Below are positions 8,524-17,167 of a stretch of 64,000 nucleotides of DNA, one piece after another. The stretch comes from an uncultured Candidatus Pelagibacter sp. (GTDB taxonomy: Bacteria > Pseudomonadota > Alphaproteobacteria > Pelagibacterales > Pelagibacteraceae). Both the position numbers and the translations under genes were made by a program. The notes under the pieces were generated by a model. That model was not told the DNA's origin. It did not search any database and saw only the letters and a program-made list of their open reading frames with translations. How positions within the stretch are numbered: position 1 is the stretch's first letter; the number at the start of each line of letters is the position of its first letter. The DNA lies in the NCBI GenBank assembly GCA_905616435.1, contig CAJQSU010000004.1, forward strand, positions 23,126 to 87,125. Direction: 5' to 3'.

Positions 8524-9717
8524 ATGGACAAAAATCAAAATAATAAAACCCTTTCAGAAATCCTGGACATCAAAAAATTGATGAATGTGCATAAGCCAAT
8601 TGACACTGCAAATGGGTTACCAAATCAATGCTATACAAGCGATGAATACCTTCACCACGAGAGAGATAAGGTTTTCTTTGATAAGTGGACCACAATTGGA
8701 GTTGGAAGTTCAATTCCAAATCCCGGTGATGCAAAACCATACAATCTGCTCGGGATTCCACTAATGATGGTTAGGGATAAAGATATGAAGATTAGGATAT
8801 TTCATAATGTTTGTAGCCATAGAGGCTATAAAATTTTAGATAAGCCATGCACCTTAAAAAATGTAATTAGGTGTCCTTATCACTCATGGTCATATGACTT
8901 TAATGGCAAACTAATTGCAACACCTCATATCGGAGGTCTAAATATTCATGAGTCGGAAGAGTTTGATAAGTCTAAAAGCAATTTAAAAGAAGTTAGAGCA
9001 AAAGTTTGGATGGACATTATATTTGTTAATATTCACAACAATGAACTAGAATTTAATGAATATATTAAGCCATTAGAAGATAGATGGTCAAAATTTATTT
9101 CTAAAGAAGATCAACATTTGTTGGTACGCTCTAAAGACTACGGGTATTTTAGTTTAGATGTAAAAAGTAATTGGAAGTTTGCAGTCGAAAATTATTGTGA
9201 AAGTTATCATTTGCCAACAATTCATCCAGAATTAAATAAGATATCAAATATCAGTAATCATTATCATATCCAAGGTTTACCAAACAGATTTGCTGGCCAA
9301 GGAAGTAAAAAATATAATCAATTAACCAAAGGAAAGAAAGCATTTAAAAATTTTGAAAATTGGCCAAAAAATTTAAGTAAAAACTCAGAATATATAGCTT
9401 TATTTCCAAATGTAATGATTGGTTTGCACATTGATCATTTTTATGCATTTTGGTTAGAACCTATTTCAATTAATGAAACTAAAGAACATTTAGCTATGTA
9501 TTATGTGGGAGACAATAGTGCCAATGGAGAAGAATTTGAAACTATGAGAGAAGAAAATGTAAGAATTTGGAAAAATGTTATGTCAGAAGATATCAAAGCT
9601 ACTGAAGGAATGCAGGAAGGAAGATATTCACCTGTGTATAATGGGGGAAATTTTTCTCCATGGATGGACAACCCAACCCACCAATTTCATAAATGGGTTG
9701 CGGGTAATTTAATCTAA
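8524..9717 (+). CDS. Rieske non-heme iron oxygenase, alpha subunit
   Basis: A ring-hydroxylating/demethylating type oxygenase. The Rieske [2Fe-2S] site is complete: CSH near residue 98 and CPYHSW about 20 residues later. The mononuclear iron site is ENYCESYHLPTIHPE near 220 with a C-terminal Asp region. Relatives include glycine-betaine and other quaternary-amine monooxygenases as well as aromatic dioxygenases. The C1/ETF context favours a methylated amine, but this is inference. I chose the ATG at 8524; an in-frame TTG lies at 8488. No reductase gene adjoins it. Confidence 0.88.
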   Translation: MDKNQNNKTLSEILDIKKLMNVHKPIDTANGLPNQCYTSDEYLHHERDKVFFDKWTTIGVGSSIPNPGDAKPYNLLGIPLMMVRDKDMKIRIFHNVCSHRGYKILDKPCTLKNVIRCPYHSWSYDFNGKLIATPHIGGLNIHESEEFDKSKSNLKEVRAKVWMDIIFVNIHNNELEFNEYIKPLEDRWSKFISKEDQHLLVRSKDYGYFSLDVKSNWKFAVENYCESYHLPTIHPELNKISNISNHYHIQGLPNRFAGQGSKKYNQLTKGKKAFKNFENWPKNLSKNSEYIALFPNVMIGLHIDHFYAFWLEPISINETKEHLAMYYVGDNSANGEEFETMREENVRIWKNVMSEDIKATEGMQEGRYSPVYNGGNFSPWMDNPTHQFHKWVAGNLI

Positions 9718-9718
9718 A

Positions 9719-10126
9719 ATGAAAATAATTTTAATAATGGGCTTGCCTGGATCGGGAAAAACAACTTTAGCAAATGAGTTAGGGCCAATGCTTAATGCTA
9801 AAAGATTAAATGCTGATGAAGTTAGAAAAGAGGCAAATGATTGGGATTTTTCTGAAGAGGGAAGAAAAAGACAAGCAAAGAGAATGGCAGAATTTGCTTT
9901 AAAGTTAAAAAGTCAAGGTAATCATGTTGTAGCGGATTTTATCTGCCCAACACCTGAGGCGAGAAGTTTATTTCCCGCAGATTATATTGTTTGGGTAGAT
10001 ACAATTAAAGAAGGAAGGTTTGATGATACTAACAAAATGTTTGTTAAACCTGACAAGTATGACTTTCATGTAACAACACAAGATGCTAAAAATTGGGGAC
10101 CAAAAATATTTAAGGAAATAAAATAA
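9719..10126 (+). CDS. Small P-loop kinase, adenylylsulfate-kinase-like
   Basis: A 135-aa kinase with Walker A GLPGSGKTT (residues 8-16), then RLNADEVR, FSEEGRKRQAKRMAEFA and VVADFICPTPEAR. These match the CysC layout (DGDNVR, FS-x2-DR and FISP equivalents), but it is much shorter than true APS kinase (about 170-200 aa) and lacks the usual C-terminal part. There are no sulfate-assimilation genes nearby. It starts two bases after the Rieske stop and overlaps the nucleotidylyltransferase gene (TAATG). It may phosphorylate a small molecule other than APS. Confidence 0.8.
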   Translation: MKIILIMGLPGSGKTTLANELGPMLNAKRLNADEVRKEANDWDFSEEGRKRQAKRMAEFALKLKSQGNHVVADFICPTPEARSLFPADYIVWVDTIKEGRFDDTNKMFVKPDKYDFHVTTQDAKNWGPKIFKEIK

Positions 10127-10500
10127 TGGCTTACGAATGGGACAACAAGAAACCGACAGCACAGATGCTAGGAAGATGGCAGCCCTTTCACGATGGTCAT
10201 TATACTTTATTTAAAGAAATAATAAAAAAAACAGGTCAAGTGTGTATTCAAATTAGAGATGTCCAGGGGGTGGACGATAATCCTTTCGATTTTGAAACTG
10301 TTAAAAAAGATATTGAAGAAAAGCTAAACCCTGAATTTGAAGGACGTTTTAAAATTATAATAGTTCCTAATATTACCAACATTTGTTATGGCAGGGGTGT
10401 TGGTTATAAGATTGAAGAAATTGAACTTTCAAAAGAAATTCAAGAAATATCGGCTACAAAAATAAGAGCCAAAATGAGAGAAGAGGGTAAGCTTAAATAA
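10126..10500 (+). CDS. Small nucleotidylyltransferase (cytidylyltransferase-like fold)
   Basis: A 124-aa protein with the HxGH-type active site RWQPFHDGHYTLF (residues 18-30) and the C-terminal ISATKIR motif near 112-118 equivalent to ISSTxIR. These define the HIGH-superfamily nucleotidylyltransferases (NMNAT, PPAT, CTP-dependent enzymes). It is translationally coupled to the CysC-like kinase, suggesting successive phosphorylation and nucleotidyl transfer on the same compound. The substrate is unknown. Confidence 0.8.
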   Translation: MAYEWDNKKPTAQMLGRWQPFHDGHYTLFKEIIKKTGQVCIQIRDVQGVDDNPFDFETVKKDIEEKLNPEFEGRFKIIIVPNITNICYGRGVGYKIEEIELSKEIQEISATKIRAKMREEGKLK

Positions 10501-10507
10501 ATTATAG

Positions 10508-11281
10508 ATGAATATAAAAGTAATCAATTATTCAAAAGATATTGCAGGAGTTATAATTAATGAGCCTAAAACTTACAACTCCTTATCGTTTAAAAATTTA
10601 AATGATCTAATCAAGGCTTTTAAAAAACTAGATAAAGACAAAAATGTTAAAGTCATAATTCTTGAAGGAGCTGGTAAAGGATTTAGTGCGGGACATAATT
10701 TAAAAGAAGTCAAAAATTTAAAAAAAAAAGAAAAGTATCAAAAATTATTTAGTCTTTGTTCAAAACTAATGCTTCAAATTGTTGAAGGTAGAAAACCAGT
10801 TATTGCTAAAGTGCATGGTGCTGCTTTTGCTGCAGGATGTCAATTAGTTGCAAGTTGTGATTTGGCTTACAGCACCAAAGACGCATTGTTTGCAACACCC
10901 GGTGTAAATATAGGTTTGTTTTGTAGTACACCGATGGTGGCAGTAAGTAGAAAAATTAAACCAAAACCAATGATGAAAATGCTATTAACTGGAGAGCCTA
11001 TTAAAGCGAATTATGCAAAAGAAATAGGTTTAATAAATGACTGCTACTCAAAATCAAAATTAAACAGTGAGGTTTTAAAAGTTGCCAAAACAATTGCATC
11101 AAAATCAAATCTAACAATTAAAATTGGAAAACAAGCATTTTATAAGCAATTAGAAATGCCTTTAAAAAAAGCATATACTTACACAAGTAAAATGATGTCA
11201 ATTAATATGATGGCAATGGATGCTAAGGAAGGTATTTCTGCTTTTTTAGAGAAAAGAAAACCTACATGGAAGAATAAATGA
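10508..11281 (+). CDS. Enoyl-CoA hydratase/isomerase family protein
   Basis: A crotonase-fold protein of 257 aa, normal length. The oxyanion-hole blocks are GAGKGFSAGHNLKE near 54-67 and VHGAAFAAGCQLVASCDLAYS near 100-120. Substrate cannot be read; it acts on an acyl-CoA. Its stop overlaps the next gene (ATGA) and it lies 7 bp after the nucleotidylyltransferase gene, so it belongs to the same transcript. Confidence 0.9.
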   Translation: MNIKVINYSKDIAGVIINEPKTYNSLSFKNLNDLIKAFKKLDKDKNVKVIILEGAGKGFSAGHNLKEVKNLKKKEKYQKLFSLCSKLMLQIVEGRKPVIAKVHGAAFAAGCQLVASCDLAYSTKDALFATPGVNIGLFCSTPMVAVSRKIKPKPMMKMLLTGEPIKANYAKEIGLINDCYSKSKLNSEVLKVAKTIASKSNLTIKIGKQAFYKQLEMPLKKAYTYTSKMMSINMMAMDAKEGISAFLEKRKPTWKNK

Positions 11282-11490
11282 TTTTTAAAAAAATAAAAAT
11301 TGCTAAAAATATATTAATCATCTTATTTATATTTTTTGGACTTTATGTCGTTTTGGATTTAAGAGATTATAATTTTAAAAGGGCAGTCGATGCCTGTCTT
11401 GCAGGTAGTCAAAAATTATCTAAGACTAAAATCACTGATTTAAAAGAGGCTAGAAAATTTTGTGAAGATCAAATAAAGAAAAATAAGTAG
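11278..11490 (+). CDS. Small single-pass membrane protein with two outside cysteines, 70 aa
   Basis: After a basic N-terminus (KKIKIAKN) comes one membrane helix (about residues 11-26) and a hydrophilic 40-residue tail. The tail carries two Cys in the segments VDACLAGSQK and RKFCEDQIK, which could form a disulfide. No known family. It overlaps the hydratase gene by 4 bp and precedes the CoA-binding gene by 9 bp. Confidence 0.65.
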   Translation: MIFKKIKIAKNILIILFIFFGLYVVLDLRDYNFKRAVDACLAGSQKLSKTKITDLKEARKFCEDQIKKNK

Positions 11491-11499
11491 TAATACCTG

Positions 11500-11937
11500 A
11501 TGAGTGAAATCAAAGACATTCTCTCTAAATACACGACGATTGCGATGATTGGTGTGAGTAAAGACCCAACAAAACCATCAACTATTGTTATGAAATATAT
11601 GCAAAAATATGGCTATAAAGTTATTCCAGTTAATCCAAGTGCAAAAGGAGAAAAAATTTTGGGTGAAGAGGTGTTTGGTAAGTTAAATGAAATAAAAACC
11701 TCAATAGACATTGTAGATGTTTTTAGACCATCCAAAGAAGCTACAGAGATAGCAATAGAAACAGTTAAAATTAAAGCAAAGGTTTTGTGGCTGCAACTAG
11801 GTATAAGTAGTGATGAAGCAAAAAAAATTGTAGAGGCTAGTAATATTGAGTATATAGAAAACAGATGTACAAAAATGGAGTATCAGAAAATTTTTTTAAA
11901 AGTAACACAAGCTTTTCCAGTTCTCTCAAATAGATAA
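11500..11937 (+). CDS. CoA-binding domain protein (YccU-like)
   Basis: A 145-aa stand-alone Rossmann CoA-binding domain. The signature IAMIGVSKDPTKPS (residues 13-26) is followed by YGYKVIPVNPSAKGEKILGEEVF, IDIVDVFRP near 68-76, VLWLQLGI and a conserved Cys in ENRCTKMEY. Such proteins resemble the N-terminal part of acyl-CoA synthetases and have no firmly known role. It sits in the run with enoyl-CoA hydratase and overlaps the next gene (TAATG). Confidence 0.88.
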   Translation: MSEIKDILSKYTTIAMIGVSKDPTKPSTIVMKYMQKYGYKVIPVNPSAKGEKILGEEVFGKLNEIKTSIDIVDVFRPSKEATEIAIETVKIKAKVLWLQLGISSDEAKKIVEASNIEYIENRCTKMEYQKIFLKVTQAFPVLSNR

Positions 11938-12506
11938 TGAAAAAAATATTTCTTATTTATGGTCATTATAATGACAAATCTTTTAATGCAGCAATTAGAG
12001 ATACATTTATTCAAACCGCTGAACAAAATGGAAATAAAGTTGATTCAGTAGATTTATATAAGGAAAAATTTGATCCTGTTTTTGCAGGTGAAGAAGCTGG
12101 GGAGGATGTTTTAAATCATCGTAAAAGAATTGAAGAATGTGATATAATTGTATTAATCGCACCAATTTGGAATTTTAGAATGCCAGCAATAGTTGAGGGT
12201 TGGATAGATAAAGTTTTGGCACCACCCTGGGCTTTTAGGTTTAAGCAGTTATGGGGAAATTATGGATACCCAATTGGAAATTTAAGACAAAAAAAAGCAA
12301 TTATATTTTGTACATATGGCTCTCCAAGGTTAGCAATTACAACATTCTTTTTAAATCTTCCAATTAGAAGACTTAAAAGAGGGGTATTTCATATGTGTGG
12401 CATTTATAATATTGTTTACAGAAGATACTTTGCGGTACCTTTTGTTAGTGATGAAAAAAGACAACAATTTCTTGCAGATGTTAAAAAAACTGCCCTTAAT
12501 ATTTAA
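11937..12506 (+). CDS. NAD(P)H quinone oxidoreductase, flavodoxin fold
   Basis: A 189-aa flavoprotein of the NQO1/MdaB/KefF family. It opens with IFLIYGHYNDKSFNAAIRDTF (phosphate-binding loop for FMN/FAD) and carries IIVLIAPIWNFRMPAIVEGWIDKVL near 70-94 and FCTYGSP near 122-128, all typical of the family. It would perform two-electron reduction of a quinone or similar acceptor. The last 29 bp overlap the start of the DUF4864 gene. Confidence 0.88.
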   Translation: MKKIFLIYGHYNDKSFNAAIRDTFIQTAEQNGNKVDSVDLYKEKFDPVFAGEEAGEDVLNHRKRIEECDIIVLIAPIWNFRMPAIVEGWIDKVLAPPWAFRFKQLWGNYGYPIGNLRQKKAIIFCTYGSPRLAITTFFLNLPIRRLKRGVFHMCGIYNIVYRRYFAVPFVSDEKRQQFLADVKKTALNI

Positions 12507-12951
12507 AGTAATTTTATTTACCTTTTTTCTTCCAATTTTCTCATACGCTGATTTAATTAAACCTAATAACGGTATTGAGCCTTATCAAGTTGTTAAGATC
12601 CAATTGAGAGGTCTAAAAAAAAATGATGAACCTTCAAAAGATAGTGGTATTGAGCAAACATGGGAATTTGCACACCCAAATAATCAAAAGAATACAGGAC
12701 CTTTAGCAAAGTTTAAAACTATGCTTAAGGGTAACTCATATCAGATGCTCTTAAATCATTTGGAGCATGAGGTATCAGAGATTCAAATAACAGAAAATAT
12801 TGCCACTTTTGAGGTTACAATATTAGATAAAAGCAAAAAATATTATAAATTCAAATGGATTGTTGAAAAACTCACAAATGAAGGACCCCTTAAAGATTGT
12901 TGGCTCACAGTCATGGTGTCAGCACCCCAGCCATTGGGCTCTTCAGTTTAA
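12478..12951 (+). CDS. Exported DUF4864 family protein
   Basis: The likely start is the ATG at 12478, giving a 157-aa protein with a signal peptide (KKLPLIFKVILFTFFLPIF, then SYA-D cleavage). An upstream in-frame ATG at 12451 is possible. The mature part shows the DUF4864 pattern: YQVVKIQLRGLKKND, GIEQTWEFAHPNN, GPLAKFKTML and the C-terminal LKDCWLTVMV. Function unknown. It closes the first part of the run; the dehydrogenase gene starts 58 bp on. Confidence 0.75.
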   Translation: MLKKLPLIFKVILFTFFLPIFSYADLIKPNNGIEPYQVVKIQLRGLKKNDEPSKDSGIEQTWEFAHPNNQKNTGPLAKFKTMLKGNSYQMLLNHLEHEVSEIQITENIATFEVTILDKSKKYYKFKWIVEKLTNEGPLKDCWLTVMVSAPQPLGSSV

Positions 12952-13009
12952 ATGAACAACTAAACGAATTTTGTTTCGTAAGTAATAAAAATTTAGTAGG
13001 AATCGCCTA

Positions 13010-15442
13010 ATGAAATCTAAAGTTAAAGTAGTCGTTGTAGGAGGTGGTGTAGTTGGAGTAAGTGCCCTTTATCACTTAGCAAAAAAAGGTTTAACTGATG
13101 TCGTTCTTGTCGAAAGAAAAGAACTAACCTCAGGATCAACTTGGCATGCAGCTGGTTTGTTGCCTTTATTTAATATGAGTTATTCAGTTGGACAACTTCA
13201 TAAATACGCAGTTGATCTTTATAAAAAATTAGAAGAAGAGACGGGACAAAATGTTGGTTTTAGCGTTGTATCAAATATTCGTTTAGCAAGCACCAAAGAT
13301 AGAATGGATGAGTATCATCAGTATGCAGGTGTTGCTCAAACTATAGGTGTTGATGTAAAATTTTTAACACCAGATCAAGTAAAAGAAATTTGGCCACTAT
13401 GTCGTACAGATGATTTGCTTGGCGCAATCCAACATCCAGAAGATGGGTATATTCAACCAGCTGATTTAACCCAAGCTATGGCCACTGGTGCAAGAAATAT
13501 GGGTGCAGAGATTTATAGAAACACAGCTGTAGTTGGAATTAAACAAACTAAAGATGGATGGATTGTCGAGACTGATAAAGGAGCAATAGAGTGTGAGCAT
13601 GTAATCTCTTGCTCGGGAAATTTTGCAAGACAAACTGGAAAAATGGTTGGTTTAGATATTCCTGCTATACCAGTTGAACATCAATATATTGTTACAGAAG
13701 CACACCCAGACATTCTAAAAAGAAAAAAAGAAGGCTTACCTGAAATGGGAGTTTTAAGAGATAGTGATAGTAGATGGTATATGAGAGAAGAAGCTGGTGG
13801 TTTAATTTTAGGACCTTATGAAGATGGTGCACCAGCTTGTTATGTTGATGGCCCATCAAAAGATTCTGAGTATGAATTATTTCAAGAAGATTTAGATAGA
13901 CTTGCTCCACACATTGAAGGTGCAATTCATAGAGTTCCAGCTTTTGGAGAAGTGGGTGTAAAAAAAGTTTATAATGGTGCAATTTGTTATACGCCAGATG
14001 GAAACCCAATAGTTGGACCGGCGTGGGGACTTAAAAATTTTTGGATTAATGAAGGACATAGTTTTGGTATTACTGCAGCAGGTGGTGCAGGGTGGCAACT
14101 TGCAGAATGGATTGTAGATGGAGAACCAACAGTTGATATGCTTGGTGTAGATCCAAGGAGGTTTGGTGACTATGCAACAAAATCATATTTAAAAGAAAAA
14201 AATGAAGAAGCTTATAATCATGTATTCAAAGTTCATTATCCAGATGAAGAAAGAGGCGCTGCTAGAGAACTAAGAACATCACCCTGTTATGACAGAATGA
14301 AAGATTTGGGTGCTGTATTTGGACAAAAATTTGGATGGGAGAGACCAAATTTCTTTGCAGTAGATGGAGCGGAACAAAAAGACGATTGGTCTTTTAGAAG
14401 ATCCAAATGGTTTGAAGCAATAAAAAAAGAATGCAAAAATGTAAAAGAAAATGTGGGACTACTAGATATGACCGCATTTGCAAAGTGTAGAATAAAAGGT
14501 CCTGGGGCAGAAGAGTTTTTAGATTATTTAGTTGCTAATAAACTTCCAAAAAAAATAGGAAGAATAGGTTTATGCCATGCTCTTAATACTAAAGGAGGAG
14601 TTCATTCTGAATTTACAATCATGAGAGAAGCTTCAGATAGTTTCTATTTAGTTTCTGCAGGAGCGAACCAAAGATTAGATCATGACTGGATTCAAAAGTG
14701 GATGCCAGTTGATGGAACAGTTCAATTTGAAAACTTAACCAATAGTATGGGTGTACTTGTTGTATCTGGTCCAAAAGCTAGAGAGTTAATGACAAGAGTT
14801 TCAACAGATGACTTCTCAAAAGAAAACTTTAAATGGTTAAGTGCTAAAAATGTAAATGTTGGAAATGCACCAGTAAATGCCATGAGAGTAAACTTTGTTG
14901 GAGAGCTTGGTTGGGAATTACATCATCCAATTGAATACCAAAATCACATATTTGATAAATTAATAGAAGCAGGTAAAGATTTAGGTCTTAAGCCTTATGG
15001 AATTAGAGCAATGAACAGTTTAAGACTTGAAAAATCTTATAAACTTGTTGGAACAGAGCTTTCAATTGAATATTCACCTTATGAATCTGGATTGGATAGA
15101 TTTATACATCCTAATAAAGGTAACTTTATTGGATTGGATGCACTTAATAAGTGGAGAGAAAAAGGTTTTGACAACAAGCTAGTTACTATGGAAATCCACA
15201 ACGTGGATGATGCTGATGTTCTAGGAAATAATCCAATTTATAAAAATAATAAAGTTGTTGGACGTGCAACAGGAGGGGATTATGGATTCAGGTTGGGTAA
15301 ATCAATTGCTCTAGGAATGGTAAAACCTGATGTTGCGACAACAGGTCAAAAATTGAAAATTGATATTTTAGGAAAAATGTACGATGCTACAATACTAGAT
15401 GAAAGTCCATATGACCCAGAAAATAATTTATTGAGAGCATAA
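13010..15442 (+). CDS. Dimethylglycine/sarcosine dehydrogenase-like flavoprotein
   Basis: An 810-aa fusion of an N-terminal FAD-dependent amine oxidase domain and C-terminal GcvT-type folate domains. The FAD loop [14 protein letters not shown] is at residues 9-22. GSTWHAAGL (42-50) has the His that in DMGDH/SARDH carries covalent flavin. The GcvT half has [14 protein letters not shown] and [10 protein letters not shown]. It would oxidatively demethylate dimethylglycine, sarcosine or a related amine, handing the methylene to THF and electrons to ETF. The adjoining etfB-etfA-ETF-QO genes strongly support this. Confidence 0.92.
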   Translation: MKSKVKVVVVGGGVVGVSALYHLAKKGLTDVVLVERKELTSGSTWHAAGLLPLFNMSYSVGQLHKYAVDLYKKLEEETGQNVGFSVVSNIRLASTKDRMDEYHQYAGVAQTIGVDVKFLTPDQVKEIWPLCRTDDLLGAIQHPEDGYIQPADLTQAMATGARNMGAEIYRNTAVVGIKQTKDGWIVETDKGAIECEHVISCSGNFARQTGKMVGLDIPAIPVEHQYIVTEAHPDILKRKKEGLPEMGVLRDSDSRWYMREEAGGLILGPYEDGAPACYVDGPSKDSEYELFQEDLDRLAPHIEGAIHRVPAFGEVGVKKVYNGAICYTPDGNPIVGPAWGLKNFWINEGHSFGITAAGGAGWQLAEWIVDGEPTVDMLGVDPRRFGDYATKSYLKEKNEEAYNHVFKVHYPDEERGAARELRTSPCYDRMKDLGAVFGQKFGWERPNFFAVDGAEQKDDWSFRRSKWFEAIKKECKNVKENVGLLDMTAFAKCRIKGPGAEEFLDYLVANKLPKKIGRIGLCHALNTKGGVHSEFTIMREASDSFYLVSAGANQRLDHDWIQKWMPVDGTVQFENLTNSMGVLVVSGPKARELMTRVSTDDFSKENFKWLSAKNVNVGNAPVNAMRVNFVGELGWELHHPIEYQNHIFDKLIEAGKDLGLKPYGIRAMNSLRLEKSYKLVGTELSIEYSPYESGLDRFIHPNKGNFIGLDALNKWREKGFDNKLVTMEIHNVDDADVLGNNPIYKNNKVVGRATGGDYGFRLGKSIALGMVKPDVATTGQKLKIDILGKMYDATILDESPYDPENNLLRA

Positions 15443-16191
15443 TGAAAATATTAGTCGCTGTTAAGAGGGTAATTGATTACAATGTTCAAGTTAGAGTTAA
15501 AGAAGACGGAACTGGAATTGTCACAGAGAATGTTAAAATGTCTAGTAACCCACCAGATGACAATGCAATTGAAGAGGCAGTAAAAATTAAAGAAGCAGGC
15601 AAAGCAACAGAAATTATTGCAATTACAGTCGGTGAAGAAAAGTCACAAGAAACTGTTAGAAAAGCTTTAGCAGTGGGTGCGGACAGGGGCATTTTAATCA
15701 AAACCGAAGGAAATGTTGAGCCATTAGCCGTAGCAAAAGCACTACAAAAAATTGTTGATAAAGAAAAGCCTGATTTAGTTTTTATGGGCAAACAAGCAAT
15801 AGATGATGATTGTAATCAAACAGGTCAAATGTTAAGTGCTTTACTAAATTGGCCTCAAGCAACATTTGCATCAAAAATTGAAATAAAAGATAAAATTTTA
15901 GAAGTAACAAGAGAAATTGATGAGGGATTAGAAACAATCGAAGTTAATCTTCCAGCTATTGTTACATGTGATTTAAGATTAAATGAACCAAGATATGCGT
16001 CATTACCAAATATTATGAAAGCTAAAAAAAAACCTATAGAGATATTTACAGCTGCAGACCTAGGAGTTGATCTAGCACCTAGAGTTCAACAAATTAAAGT
16101 GGAAGAACCACCCAAAAGAAAAGCAGGAATTAAAGTTGCAAGTGTTGCGGAATTAGTAAGTAAACTTAAAAATGAGGCAAAAGTAATATAA
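15442..16191 (+). CDS. etfB: Electron transfer flavoprotein beta subunit
   Basis: A 249-aa EtfB with [19 protein letters not shown] at the start, [16 protein letters not shown] near 33-48, VGADRGILI and the ETF beta signature [19 protein letters not shown] near 154-172. It forms a heterodimer with EtfA that carries electrons from the dehydrogenase encoded just upstream. Its ATG overlaps that gene's stop (TAATG), and its own stop overlaps etfA. Confidence 0.97.
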   Translation: MKILVAVKRVIDYNVQVRVKEDGTGIVTENVKMSSNPPDDNAIEEAVKIKEAGKATEIIAITVGEEKSQETVRKALAVGADRGILIKTEGNVEPLAVAKALQKIVDKEKPDLVFMGKQAIDDDCNQTGQMLSALLNWPQATFASKIEIKDKILEVTREIDEGLETIEVNLPAIVTCDLRLNEPRYASLPNIMKAKKKPIEIFTAADLGVDLAPRVQQIKVEEPPKRKAGIKVASVAELVSKLKNEAKVI

Positions 16192-17144
16192 TGTCAGTTT
16201 TATTAATAGCAGAACATAATAATAAAGAAGTAAAACCCTTTACATTAAACGCAATTACCGCAGCATCACAAATGGATACCGATGTACACGTTCTATTAAT
16301 TGGAAATAATTGTGGCGATGTTGCTAAAGCACTATCTGAAATGTCATTTGTTAAAAAGGTATTGCATGCTGAAGCTGCTCATTATGAAAACTATTTAGCT
16401 GAAAACTTTGCGCCACTAGTTGTAAAAGTTTCAGAAAATTACTCTCACATTGTTAGTTCTGCAAATACATTTGGTAAGAATTTGATGCCAAGAATAGCAG
16501 CACATTTAGACATATCTCAAGTAAGTGATATTACTAAAGTTGTATCACCTGATACATTCATAAGACCTATTTATGCAGGAAATGCTTTTGCTACAGTAAA
16601 AAGTACAGATAAAAAAAAATGTATAACAATTAGACCAACTTCTTTTGAACCTTGTCAAACATCTGGTGGATCTGCTCCAATAGAAAAAATTGAAGCTACA
16701 GAAGAGTTTACATTGTCAAAATTTATTAAAAGAGAAGAAGTTAAATCTGATAGACCTGAGCTTGGAACTGCTAGAATTGTAGTTTCTGGTGGAAGAGGAA
16801 TGCAAAATGGAGAAAATTTTAAATTGATAACTGATATTGCGGATAAATTAAATGCTGCAATCGGTGCGTCCAGAGCAGCAGTAGATGCAGGATATATAAG
16901 TAATGAACATCAAGTTGGTCAAACAGGTAAAGTTGTTGTTCCAGATTTATATATTGCGGTTGGAATTTCAGGGGCAATTCAACATCTTGCTGGAATGAAG
17001 GAAAGTAAAATTATTGTTGCTATAAATAAAGATGGTGAAGCACCAATATTTAGTGTTGCTGATTACGGGTTAGAAGCAGATTTATTCGAAGCTTTACCTC
17101 AATTCTTAGAAGAATTGAATAAATTAAATAGTATACAAAAATAA
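16191..17144 (+). CDS. etfA: Electron transfer flavoprotein alpha subunit
   Basis: A 317-aa EtfA. The C-terminal FAD domain is typical: VSGGRGMQNGENF near 198-210, GASRAAVDAGYI near 229-240, QVGQTGKVVVPDLYIAVGI and SGAIQHLAGM. It binds FAD and passes electrons to ETF:quinone oxidoreductase, encoded 23 bp downstream. Translationally coupled to etfB. Confidence 0.97.
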   Translation: MSVLLIAEHNNKEVKPFTLNAITAASQMDTDVHVLLIGNNCGDVAKALSEMSFVKKVLHAEAAHYENYLAENFAPLVVKVSENYSHIVSSANTFGKNLMPRIAAHLDISQVSDITKVVSPDTFIRPIYAGNAFATVKSTDKKKCITIRPTSFEPCQTSGGSAPIEKIEATEEFTLSKFIKREEVKSDRPELGTARIVVSGGRGMQNGENFKLITDIADKLNAAIGASRAAVDAGYISNEHQVGQTGKVVVPDLYIAVGISGAIQHLAGMKESKIIVAINKDGEAPIFSVADYGLEADLFEALPQFLEELNKLNSIQK

Positions 17145-17167
17145 TTAGTACTGTAAAAATTTAAGAT

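Noticed and set aside
9719..10126. Calling the P-loop kinase cysC (APS kinase)
   Set aside because: It is too short, lacks the C-terminal part of APS kinase and has no sulfate genes nearby.
13692..14098. Open frames on the minus strand inside the DMGDH-like gene
   Set aside because: They lie fully antisense to a certain coding region, have low-complexity Leu/His-rich products and no start signal.
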